Origin: Sphingosinicella sp. CPCC 101087
GTDB lineage: Bacteria; Pseudomonadota; Alphaproteobacteria; Sphingomonadales; Sphingomonadaceae
Direction of reading: 5' to 3'
NCBI RefSeq assembly: GCF_004151485.1
Contig: NZ_SBFF01000006.1
Location: forward strand, 1-64,000
Length of the DNA stretch: 64,000 nucleotides
In this document: piece by piece, positions 35,844-43,486 of the stretch
How positions within the stretch are numbered: position 1 is the first letter of the stretch
Layout: each line of letters begins with the position of its first letter
The notes under the pieces: model-generated
The model's input: only the letters and a program-made list of their open reading frames with translations
The model's database searches: none
What the model was told of the DNA's origin: nothing
Translations under genes and position numbers: made by a program

Positions 35844-36437
35844 TTGAAAGTGACTGATCTCGAGCTCGATAGCGTTCACGCCCACGCGACGCCGGATGAA
35901 ATAGCGGACCTTACAGTGGCCGCGCTGCGTGACGGCTCCTCCGGTCTGCAGGCGCTGCTCGACGAGCTCTCCTCGCCGATTTACGTTACCGATGCCGACG
36001 GCTGGGTCACCTTCTTCAACCGGGCCTGTGTCGACTTCGTGGGCCGCACGCCGGTACCCGGGCAGGACCGTTGGTGCGTCAGCTGGCGCCTTTACACGGA
36101 AAGCGGCGCCTTTCTTCCTCACGAGAACTGCCCGATGGCGGAAGCCATCCAACAGCGCCGCCGGATCCGCGGCGTGGTGGCCGTGGCCGAGCGGCCGGAC
36201 GGCAGCCGCGTCATGTTCGCCCCTCACCCGTCGCCCGTCACCGATGCGGACGGCACGCTGATCGGAGCCGTGAACATCCTCATCGACGTCACCGATCATC
36301 GACAGGCGGCCGCGCTGCAGGCCCAGGCGCTACGCTGCCGCCGCCTCGCCCAGTCGGTGACCGACCTTCGGACCGTCGAAACCCTGAGCGACATGGCGCT
36401 GGAATATGAGGAAAAGGCCCGCCGCCTGTTCCGCTGA
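35844..36437 (+). CDS. Single PAS-domain protein without an output domain
   Basis: 197 aa. The PAS core at about 37-155 contains LSSPIYVTDADGWVTFFNRACVDFVGRTPVPGQDRWCVSWRLYTESG, FLPHENCPMAEAIQ and VMFAPHPSPVTDADGTLIGAVNILIDVTDH. A C-terminal helical segment (SDMALEYEEKARRLFR) follows. No kinase, cyclase or DNA-binding part is present, so it may sense a ligand or redox state and act by protein contact. The start is a TTG (35844); a GTG two codons later is the alternative. A stress-type promoter lies just upstream. It is transcribed alone, ahead of the NYN gene. Confidence 0.75.
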   Translation: MKVTDLELDSVHAHATPDEIADLTVAALRDGSSGLQALLDELSSPIYVTDADGWVTFFNRACVDFVGRTPVPGQDRWCVSWRLYTESGAFLPHENCPMAEAIQQRRRIRGVVAVAERPDGSRVMFAPHPSPVTDADGTLIGAVNILIDVTDHRQAAALQAQALRCRRLAQSVTDLRTVETLSDMALEYEEKARRLFR

Positions 36438-36531
36438 GCGTCACGCGGCCGGCACGTCGGAAGTTGCGCCTGAAAATGGCACGGCAAAGAGCGGGATTGG
36501 TAGCGCCCCGCTCGAACGCTAAAGCCTGAGC

Positions 36532-37257
36532 ATGAACGAAGACCCTTTGCTGCGCGGCCGCAACGTCGCCTTGCTCATCGACGCCGACAATGCCTCGCCC
36601 GACAGCCTCGATCCGGTACTGACCATCCTGGCCGAGCTCGGCACCGTGAATATCCGGCGCGCTTACGGGAATTGGCAGAAGCCGGCGCTGAAAGGATGGG
36701 CCGCGATGACCCATCTGCATGCGATCGAACCGCAGCAGCAGTTCGACGTTACGAAGGGCAAGAGCGCGACCGACATGAAAATGACGATCGACGCCATGGA
36801 CCTGCTCTATCGCGGCCACGTCCACGGTTTCGGCATCATGTCGAGCGACAGCGACTTCATGCCGTTGGCGATGCGCATCCGACAGGACGGCGTCCCGGTC
36901 TATGGCTTCGGCACCGAGAAGACCCCCGTTTCCTTCAAGGAAGCGTGCACCCGCTTCATCGACGTCTCCGCGCTGGTGTCGAGGGGCGCCACCGAAGCTC
37001 CGGCCGCGGCCGAGACGCGGCCGACGGTGTCTGTCGACCGCGCCCTTCGCAAGCTGTTGCGGGACGCCATCGACGCTTCCAAGCAGGACGGGAACGGCTT
37101 TGCGAGCCTTTCCGAAGTCGGCCAACGCGCCGGCAACCGCTCCTCCTTCGATGCGCGCACCTACGGCTTTTCGCGCTTGTCGGACCTGATAGCGTCGATT
37201 CCCGAATTCGAGGTCGAGCGACGGGAAGCCGGCGTCTTCGTTCGAAGCGTGGCCTGA
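36532..37257 (+). CDS. NYN-domain ribonuclease-like protein with C-terminal LOTUS (OST-HTH) domain
   Basis: 241 aa. The NYN (PIN-like) domain spans about 8-150, with acidic residues LIDADNASP (Asp17, Asp19), SATDMKMTIDAMD (Asp81) and SSDSDFMPLA (Asp106, Asp108), which match the metal-binding set. A winged-helix OST-HTH/LOTUS domain follows at about 168-240 (LRKLLRDAIDASKQDGNGFASLSEVGQRAGNR). Proteins of this arrangement are thought to cut or bind RNA. The GNAT gene follows after three bases. Confidence 0.85.
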   Translation: MNEDPLLRGRNVALLIDADNASPDSLDPVLTILAELGTVNIRRAYGNWQKPALKGWAAMTHLHAIEPQQQFDVTKGKSATDMKMTIDAMDLLYRGHVHGFGIMSSDSDFMPLAMRIRQDGVPVYGFGTEKTPVSFKEACTRFIDVSALVSRGATEAPAAAETRPTVSVDRALRKLLRDAIDASKQDGNGFASLSEVGQRAGNRSSFDARTYGFSRLSDLIASIPEFEVERREAGVFVRSVA

Positions 37258-37260
37258 ACG

Positions 37261-37716
37261 ATGGTCATTGTCGCTCCGCTCCGGTCCGACGACTGCGCAG
37301 AGTGGGAGGTCTTGGCCCGCGGCTATAAGGACTTCTACCGCGATCCGCGCCCGGACGAGGATTATCGTCGCACATGGGACCGGCTGATGGCCGGCGGAGA
37401 CGTGCACGGTCTCGGCGCCAAGGTGGACGGCCGGCTTGCCGGAATCGCCCACTATCTGTTTCACCCCACCGTCTGGCTCGGCGAATCCTGCTACCTGCAG
37501 GACCTGTTCACCGCTCCGGACGCGCGCGGCCGCGGCGTCGCCCGGGCGCTCATCGAGGCCGTGGCCGACGCGGCCCGATCGCGGGGCGCGAGCCGGTACT
37601 ATTGGCTAACCGCGCAGGACAATCGGACGGCCCGTTCGCTCTATGACAAGGTCGCGCGATTCAAGGGTTTCGTGCGCTACGAATATGAGCTGGTCGGAAG
37701 CGGCCGGGACAGCTGA
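37261..37716 (+). CDS. GNAT family N-acetyltransferase
   Basis: 151 aa. Acetyl-CoA binding motif: LQDLFTAPDARGRGVARALIEAVADAARSRGASRYYWLTAQDN, with the Q/R-x-x-G-x-G/A pattern as ARGRGVA. It then has ARSLYDKVARFKGFVRYEYEL. The substrate is unknown; small-molecule or protein amine. The gene follows the NYN gene at three bases and probably shares its transcript. Converges with ettA. Confidence 0.9.
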   Translation: MVIVAPLRSDDCAEWEVLARGYKDFYRDPRPDEDYRRTWDRLMAGGDVHGLGAKVDGRLAGIAHYLFHPTVWLGESCYLQDLFTAPDARGRGVARALIEAVADAARSRGASRYYWLTAQDNRTARSLYDKVARFKGFVRYEYELVGSGRDS

Positions 37717-37732
37717 TTTCCGGCCCTCCTCG

Positions 37733-39412
37733 CTACCGAGTCAGCTTCTTGTAGGTCATCCGATGCGGCCGGTCCGCCTCCGGACCCATGCGGCGGCGCT
37801 TGTCTTCCTCGTAATCCTGGAAGTTGCCCTCGAACCATTCGACATGGCTGTCGCCCTCGAAAGCGAGGATGTGGGTCGCCAGGCGGTCGAGGAAGAAGCG
37901 GTCGTGGCTGATGATCACGGCACAGCCGGCGAAATTCTCGAGCGCCTCCTCGAGCGCACGCAGGGTCTCGACGTCGAGATCGTTGGTCGGCTCGTCGAGC
38001 AGGAGGACGTTGCCGCCCTCCTTCAGCATCTTGGCGAGATGGACGCGATTGCGCTCGCCGCCGGAGAGCTGCCCGACCTTCTTCTGCTGATCGGGTCCCT
38101 TGAAATTGAAGGCGCCGACATAAGCTCGCGTTCCAAGCTCATGCTTTCCAAAGCGAAAGACGTCGGCGCCGCCGGAAATCTCCTCCCATACATTCTTGTT
38201 GGGGCTCAGATGGTCGCGCGACTGATCGACATAGCCGAGATGCACGGTCGGGCCGATCTTGACCTCGCCGGCATCGGGTTGCTCCTGGCCCGTGATAAGC
38301 CGGAACAGAGTGGTCTTGCCGGCACCGTTCGGGCCGATCACGCCGACGATGCCACCCGGAGGGAGGCTGAAGGTCAGGTCCTCGAACAGCAATTTGTCGC
38401 CATAAGCCTTGGTGACGCCGTTGACGTCGATGACGTTGCCGCCGAGCCGCTCAGGCACCTGGATCAGGATCTGGGCCTTGCCGGGCGTACGATTCTCCTG
38501 TGCCTCGACCAGTTCGTCGAAGGCACGGATGCGGGCCTTTGACTTGGCCTGTCGCGCCTTCGGGGATCGCCGGATCCACTCCAGCTCGTCGTTGATCGCC
38601 TTCTGGCGGCCGGCTTCCTCGCGCTCCTCCTGCTCGAGGCGCTTGGCCTTCTTCTCGAGATAGCCGGAATAATTGCTCTCGTAGATGTAATAGCGGCCGC
38701 GATCGAGCTCCAGCACCCAGTTGACCACATTGTCGAGGAAGTAGCGGTCGTGGGTGACCAGGATGACGTTGCCGGGATAGTCGATCAGATGCTTTTCGAG
38801 CCATTGGACGCTCTCGGCGTCGAGATGGTTGGTCGGCTCGTCGAGCAGCAGGATGTCGGGCTTCTCGAGCAGGAGCCGGGTCAGCGCCACTCGGCGCTTC
38901 TCGCCGCCCGAGAGGTTGGTGACTGGGCTGTCGCCCGGCGGGCAGCGAAGCGCATCCATCGCGATTTCGAGCTGGTTGTCGAGCGTCCACCCGTCGACGG
39001 CGTCTATCTTCTCCTGGAGCTCGCCCATCTCGCTCATCAGCGCGTCGAAATCGCTATCTTCGGGCGGATCGGCCATCATCGCGCTGATCGCATTGAAGCG
39101 ATCCATCATGTCCGCGACCGGACGGACCGCTTCCATGACGTTCTCCTTCACCGTCTTGGTCGGATCCAGCTGCGGCTCCTGCTCGAGATAGCCGACGCGA
39201 ATCCCCTCGCCCGGCCAAGCCTCTCCGACAAACTCCTTGTCGCGGCCGGCCATGATCTTCATCAAGGTCGACTTTCCCGAACCGTTCGGACCGACGATGC
39301 CGATCTTCGCGTCGGGATAGAATTGCAGGTGGACGTTGTTGAGGACGGGCTTCGGGGCGCCGGGAAAGGTCTTGGAGAGGCCTTTCATCACGAAGCTGTA
39401 CTGTGCGGCCAT
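37733..39412 (-). CDS. ettA: Energy-dependent translational throttle protein EttA (ABC-F)
   Basis: 559 aa, two ABC domains with no membrane part. First: GPNGSGKST and LSGGEKRRVALTRLLL with Walker B LLLDEPTNHLD; second: GPNGAGKTT and LSGGERNRVHLAKML with LLLDEPTNDLD. The P-site tRNA interaction linker is present between them (YSGYLEKKAKRLEQEEREE), and EttA family length and start (MAAQYSFVMKGLSKTFPGAPKPVL) fit. EttA binds the ribosomal E site and gates initiation to elongation depending on ATP/ADP. Confidence 0.97.
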   Translation of the reverse strand: MAAQYSFVMKGLSKTFPGAPKPVLNNVHLQFYPDAKIGIVGPNGSGKSTLMKIMAGRDKEFVGEAWPGEGIRVGYLEQEPQLDPTKTVKENVMEAVRPVADMMDRFNAISAMMADPPEDSDFDALMSEMGELQEKIDAVDGWTLDNQLEIAMDALRCPPGDSPVTNLSGGEKRRVALTRLLLEKPDILLLDEPTNHLDAESVQWLEKHLIDYPGNVILVTHDRYFLDNVVNWVLELDRGRYYIYESNYSGYLEKKAKRLEQEEREEAGRQKAINDELEWIRRSPKARQAKSKARIRAFDELVEAQENRTPGKAQILIQVPERLGGNVIDVNGVTKAYGDKLLFEDLTFSLPPGGIVGVIGPNGAGKTTLFRLITGQEQPDAGEVKIGPTVHLGYVDQSRDHLSPNKNVWEEISGGADVFRFGKHELGTRAYVGAFNFKGPDQQKKVGQLSGGERNRVHLAKMLKEGGNVLLLDEPTNDLDVETLRALEEALENFAGCAVIISHDRFFLDRLATHILAFEGDSHVEWFEGNFQDYEEDKRRRMGPEADRPHRMTYKKLTR

Positions 39413-39516
39413 GAGGCGCTCGGTCTCCAGATTTCAGGTTGTACGGAATTCGCGCCGTTACGTAGTGATGCGCCGTGGGATTGGCAAACGCGCAGTGGCT
39501 GCTTAAGCCCCGACGC

Positions 39517-40902
39517 ATGAACAAGCTCATCCTGGCCGCTCTTGCTCTTCCCTCGCTCGCCTTCGCCGCACAGCCGGCTCCGACAGGCTCCCAGCTCCCG
39601 ATCGACGAACAGGCCGAACGGCTGCGCGATGCGGCACTGTCCGACGATCTCGCCTGGACCATCCTGGAAGGACTCACCACCGAAGTCGGGCCACGACAGG
39701 CCGGCACCGAGGCCGAGGCGCGGGCACGCAGCTGGGCGGTGCGGCGCCTGACCGAGCTGGGCTTCAGCAACGTCCGGATAGAGCCCTTCGAAATGCCGGT
39801 CTGGGTACGAGGCGAAGAGCGCGCCGAGATCGTGTCGCCCTTCCCGCAGCCCCTCGTCGTCACGGCGCTCGGCAATAGCGGCGCGACTCCCCAGCGGGGC
39901 GTGGAGGCCGAGGTGATCGGCTTCGACAGCGAGGCCGCGAGCGAGGAAAGCGTCCGCGGCAAGATCGTCTTCATCGACCACGGCATGGCCCCCACCCAGG
40001 ACGGCTCCGGCTATGGCCAGTTCGGCGCACCGCGCCGCCAAGGCCCGTCGATCGCCTCACGCAAGGGCGCCGCAGCGATCGTCATACGCTCGATCGGCAC
40101 CGACTATCACCGCAACCCGCATACCGGCGTTCAGATGTGGGCCGAGGGCGTCCGGCCGATCCCGGCCGGGGCGCTCACCGTTCCCGACGCCGAGCAACTT
40201 CGGCGAATCCTCGCGCGCGGCCGACCGGTGCGGATGCGCCTGACCCTCACGCCGCGAAACACCGGTCGTCACGAGTCGGGCAATGTCGTCGCCGAAGTGC
40301 CGGGCAGCGACCCGTCGGCGGGCGTCATCACCATTGGCGGCCACCTCGATAGCTGGGATCTCGGCACCGGCGCGCTCGACAATGCGGCCGGCGTGGCGAT
40401 CACGACCGCCGCGGCGCACCGCATCATGCAGGCCGGCCGCCCCCGTCGGACTATCCGCGTCGTCCTGTTCGGCGCCGAGGAGGTAGGCGGCGGCGGAGGC
40501 GACACGCATTTCGCGCTCCACCGCGAGAACGGAAACGTGGTCCTAGTCGGCGAATCCGATTTCGGCGCTGACCGGATCTGGCGCGTGGACTTCAATCTCG
40601 CGCCCGAGAACGAGGCTCTGGCGGATCGAGTCGCCGCGCTTCTCGCGCCTCTGGGGATCGTTCGCGGCCGCGACCGCGCCAATGCCGGTGCCGATTTGGG
40701 CGCTTGGCCGACCTCAGGCACTGCGGCAATCGACCTCAACCAGGACGGCACGCGCTATTTCGATTATCATCACACGCCGGACGACACGCTCGACAAAGTC
40801 GATCCGACACAGCTGCGTCAGAATGTCGCCGCCTGGACGGCGATGCTCGCGGTGGTGGCGAACGCGCCGGAGGCGATCGGCCCCGTTCCGGCGGCGCCCT
40901 GA
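39517..40902 (+). CDS. M28 family zinc aminopeptidase, exported
   Basis: 461 aa with signal peptide (MNKLILAALALPSLAFA). A PA (protease-associated) domain is inserted at about 120-240, with VRGKIVFIDHG. The zinc motifs are GGHLDSWDLGTGALDNAAG (His and Asp), FGAEEVG (Glu-Glu) and YHHTPDDTLDKVD (His). These are typical of M28 peptidases (glutamate carboxypeptidase/plasma Q-type). The substrate is probably peptides in the periplasm. Starts divergently from ettA; the upstream in-frame start is 14 codons earlier and breaks the signal peptide. Confidence 0.93.
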   Translation: MNKLILAALALPSLAFAAQPAPTGSQLPIDEQAERLRDAALSDDLAWTILEGLTTEVGPRQAGTEAEARARSWAVRRLTELGFSNVRIEPFEMPVWVRGEERAEIVSPFPQPLVVTALGNSGATPQRGVEAEVIGFDSEAASEESVRGKIVFIDHGMAPTQDGSGYGQFGAPRRQGPSIASRKGAAAIVIRSIGTDYHRNPHTGVQMWAEGVRPIPAGALTVPDAEQLRRILARGRPVRMRLTLTPRNTGRHESGNVVAEVPGSDPSAGVITIGGHLDSWDLGTGALDNAAGVAITTAAAHRIMQAGRPRRTIRVVLFGAEEVGGGGGDTHFALHRENGNVVLVGESDFGADRIWRVDFNLAPENEALADRVAALLAPLGIVRGRDRANAGADLGAWPTSGTAAIDLNQDGTRYFDYHHTPDDTLDKVDPTQLRQNVAAWTAMLAVVANAPEAIGPVPAAP

Positions 40903-40968
40903 TCACGCTCCGGCCGACGCACGCCCTGCCGGCCGTGCCGAGGCTGGAACCATGATCGGGGGGCAACG

Positions 40969-40984
40969 GTTTCGGTACCGAAAC
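40969..40984. promoter_or_regulatory. Perfect 16-bp palindrome, candidate operator of the TonB-YfiR-kinase operon
   Basis: GTTTCGGTACCGAAAC is fully self-complementary and centred 69 bases before the receptor start. A TTGACC that could serve as -35 abuts it at 40985-40990. No regulator gene is next to it in this window; the binding protein is not identifiable from the sequence. Confidence 0.55.
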
Positions 40985-41045
40985 TTGACCATGCTGGCGG
41001 CGCGGCCGACGGATGCGGCGCCGGGGGCCAATCGGCGAGGCGGCG

Positions 41046-42941
41046 ATGGTGGCAAATATTCCCTATGCAGCATTCCTGCTCGCACCGGCGATAGCCTTGA
41101 GCGCCGCGCCGGCGACAGCGGCTGAAGAAGCCGAAACGGCGCAGGACCTCCTGGAGCTGTCGATCGAGGAGTTGGCGCGTATTCCCGTCCAGTCGGCCTC
41201 CAAACAGGACGAGCCGCTGAGTGCCGCGCCAACGGCGCTTTACGTGATCACCGGCCGGGAAATAGAAGCGTCGGGCGCACTCTCGATAGCCGAGGCGTTG
41301 CGCCTCGCGCCCAACCTTCAGGTCCAGCAGGTCGACGCACGCCAATATGCCGTCACCGCACGCGGCTTCAACGGCATCGAAAGCGCCAACAAGCTGCTGG
41401 TGTTGATCGACGGCCGCACGATCTACTCGCCGCTCGCGTCCACGGTCTTCTGGGAGCTGCACAATTTACCGGTCGAGGACATTCGCCAGATCGAGGCTAT
41501 CAGCGGCCCGGGCGGAACGCTCTATGGCCCCAATGCCGTCAACGGGGTCGTCAGCATCGTCACGCGTGACGCGCACGATACGCTCGGAGGTTTGGTTCGC
41601 GCCACGGCGGGCGAGCAGGAGCAGACTGCCGCCGTGCGCTACGGAACGCCGATCGGGACAGAGGGAGCGGCCCGCTTCTATCTTCACGTCTTCAATCGGG
41701 ATGGTCTGCCGCGCGGAATGGCCCCGGATCTGGACGACCGCTTTCAGGGATGGCAAGGCGGCTTTCGCGCCGATTTCGCCCGAGGCGCCGATCATTTGAC
41801 CCTCCAGGGCGACCTTTTCGACACCGATTCCAACGCGCTGCCGGGCGACGGCGACCGCGGCCACAATCTGCTCGCGCGCTGGACGCGCGCCTTTGCTGCC
41901 GATTCCACACTTCGGGTCCAAGCCTATTATGACTGGGTCGAGCGCGATTTTCTGCTGACCCACGACTCGCTCCAGACCTTCGACGTCGAAGCACAGCTCA
42001 ACCAGCGCATCGGCGGCCACGATCTCGTCGTCGGCGCCGGCCTGCGCACGACACGCGACGAGTTCATCAACAATCTCAACGAATTCGAACTCGATCCTGT
42101 GCGCAAGCGCCTCTGGGTCATGAACGCCTTTGTTCAGGACAGGGTCGCGCTCACCTCGGACCTCTCGCTTGTTCTCGGGATCAAGGCGGAGCAGACCAGC
42201 TTCACCGGGATCGAGCTCCTCCCCAACGTGCGCGTCGCGTGGCAGCCGGATGAGCGGACGCTGCTTTGGGGCGCCATCTCACGCGCGGTGCGCACGCCGT
42301 CGAGGATCGATCGGCAGCTCGCCAACTTGCCGTTCCTCGCCCCCGCGCCCGACTTCGTTTCGGAGAAGCTGGTCGCCTTCGAGGCAGGCTATCGCGGGCA
42401 GCCCACCGAGCGTACGTCGCTGTCGGTCTCGGTCTTCTTCAACATCTATGACGATCTACGGTCGGCCGAGCCGGCGCCCGACGGCGGCTTACCGATCCGC
42501 CTTTCCAACGGTTGGAAGGGCCACAGTTACGGCGTCGAGGCGTGGAGCAGCACCCAGCTGACCGCCTGGTGGCGTGTCAATCTGGGCCTCGCGACCTTGT
42601 GGAAGGACTTCGAGCTCAAGCCGGGGCGGATCGACCTGGCTGCCGGAGGCTCGCTCGGCCACGATCCGGAGTATCAGCTCCTCGCACGAACCCAGATGGA
42701 CGTCGCCCAAGGGTTGCGATTGGATGCCGGGCTCCGCCGGGTCGGTGAATTGGAAGCGACGCCGGGGATCGGCGGTTATGTCGAGGCGGATGCACGACTC
42801 GGATATCGGGTGAGCGAGGATCTCGAACTTTTCGTCGCCGGCCGCAACCTCCTCCACCGCGACCATGCGGAGAGCGACGACGTGCAGCGTGGGCAGGCCG
42901 CCGAGCGCAGCCTCCTTGCCGGGACAAGGGTGACGTTTTGA
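41046..42941 (+). CDS. TonB-dependent outer-membrane receptor of a receptor-YfiR-kinase operon
   Basis: 631 aa. Signal peptide at 1-26, then a short N-terminal TonB-box-like stretch (DLLELSIEELARIPVQSASKQDEPL), plug domain (TALYVITGREIEASGALSIAEALRLAPNLQVQQVDARQYAVTARGF; VLIDGRTIYSPL) and a barrel ending in ERSLLAGTRVTF. This plug resembles the FecA/HmuR/'ferrichrome-type with S-IEEL-I' branch that is often linked to YfiR-like genes. The TGA stop overlaps the TTG start of the next gene. Ligand unknown. Confidence 0.92.
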   Translation: MVANIPYAAFLLAPAIALSAAPATAAEEAETAQDLLELSIEELARIPVQSASKQDEPLSAAPTALYVITGREIEASGALSIAEALRLAPNLQVQQVDARQYAVTARGFNGIESANKLLVLIDGRTIYSPLASTVFWELHNLPVEDIRQIEAISGPGGTLYGPNAVNGVVSIVTRDAHDTLGGLVRATAGEQEQTAAVRYGTPIGTEGAARFYLHVFNRDGLPRGMAPDLDDRFQGWQGGFRADFARGADHLTLQGDLFDTDSNALPGDGDRGHNLLARWTRAFAADSTLRVQAYYDWVERDFLLTHDSLQTFDVEAQLNQRIGGHDLVVGAGLRTTRDEFINNLNEFELDPVRKRLWVMNAFVQDRVALTSDLSLVLGIKAEQTSFTGIELLPNVRVAWQPDERTLLWGAISRAVRTPSRIDRQLANLPFLAPAPDFVSEKLVAFEAGYRGQPTERTSLSVSVFFNIYDDLRSAEPAPDGGLPIRLSNGWKGHSYGVEAWSSTQLTAWWRVNLGLATLWKDFELKPGRIDLAAGGSLGHDPEYQLLARTQMDVAQGLRLDAGLRRVGELEATPGIGGYVEADARLGYRVSEDLELFVAGRNLLHRDHAESDDVQRGQAAERSLLAGTRVTF

Positions 42942-43486
42942 AGTGGCGACGGCTCCTGCCGAGCCTTGCGGCCTGCGTGCTGGCCCTCGTGCCGAGCGCC
43001 TCCACGTCCGCGACGCAGCCAAGGGAGGTGGCGGTGAAGGCTGCCTTCATTCCGAAGTTCGCCCGCTACGTCGAATGGCCCGCTCCCGTTCGACCTGCCG
43101 AGCGAGACCCGTTCGAGCTCTGCGTGATCGGCCACGATCCGTACGGATCCTTGCTCGACCGCGCTGCGGCGCGCGAGGCGATCGAAGGTCGTGAGATCGT
43201 CGTCCGGCGCCTTCGGACCGCCGAAGGCGCGGCAAGCTGCCATCTTGCCTTCGTACACGGCGCATCCCCGCCGGAAACCGGCCGGCTCCTGGTCGCTTTG
43301 CGCGGCCTGCCGATTCTCACCATCACCGACAGCCGTGCAGGCCCGGTGCGCGGGATGATCCACTTCACGACGGTCGGCGGCCGGGTCCGCTTCTTCATCG
43401 ACGATGCCGTGGCAGCCGAGCGCGGACTTTCGATAAGCTCGCGGCTCCTCGCCCTCGCCCTGGGCGTTAGGCAGAGACGGTCATGA
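42938..43486 (+). CDS. YfiR family (DUF4154) periplasmic protein
   Basis: 182 aa with a signal peptide (about 1-25) and the YfiR pattern AAFIPKFARYVEWPA, FELCVIGHDPYGSLLD, IVVRRL, CHLAFVHGA, ILTITDS, MIHFTTVGGRVRFFIDDAVAAERGLSISSRLLALA. Cys62 and Cys101 are 39 residues apart, the same spacing as the first disulfide of P. aeruginosa YfiR; the second pair is absent. Known YfiR represses a membrane partner from the periplasm. The TTG start overlaps the receptor stop, and its stop overlaps the kinase start, so the three are translationally coupled. It probably relays receptor state to the kinase. Confidence 0.88.
   Translation: MKWRRLLPSLAACVLALVPSASTSATQPREVAVKAAFIPKFARYVEWPAPVRPAERDPFELCVIGHDPYGSLLDRAAAREAIEGREIVVRRLRTAEGAASCHLAFVHGASPPETGRLLVALRGLPILTITDSRAGPVRGMIHFTTVGGRVRFFIDDAVAAERGLSISSRLLALALGVRQRRS

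Noticed and set aside
40946-40971. GGAAC followed by GTT before the TonB-YfiR-kinase operon, resembling an EcfG promoter
   Set aside because: The spacer is 18 bases, outside the usual 16-17, and it overlaps the palindrome; not counted as a stress promoter.
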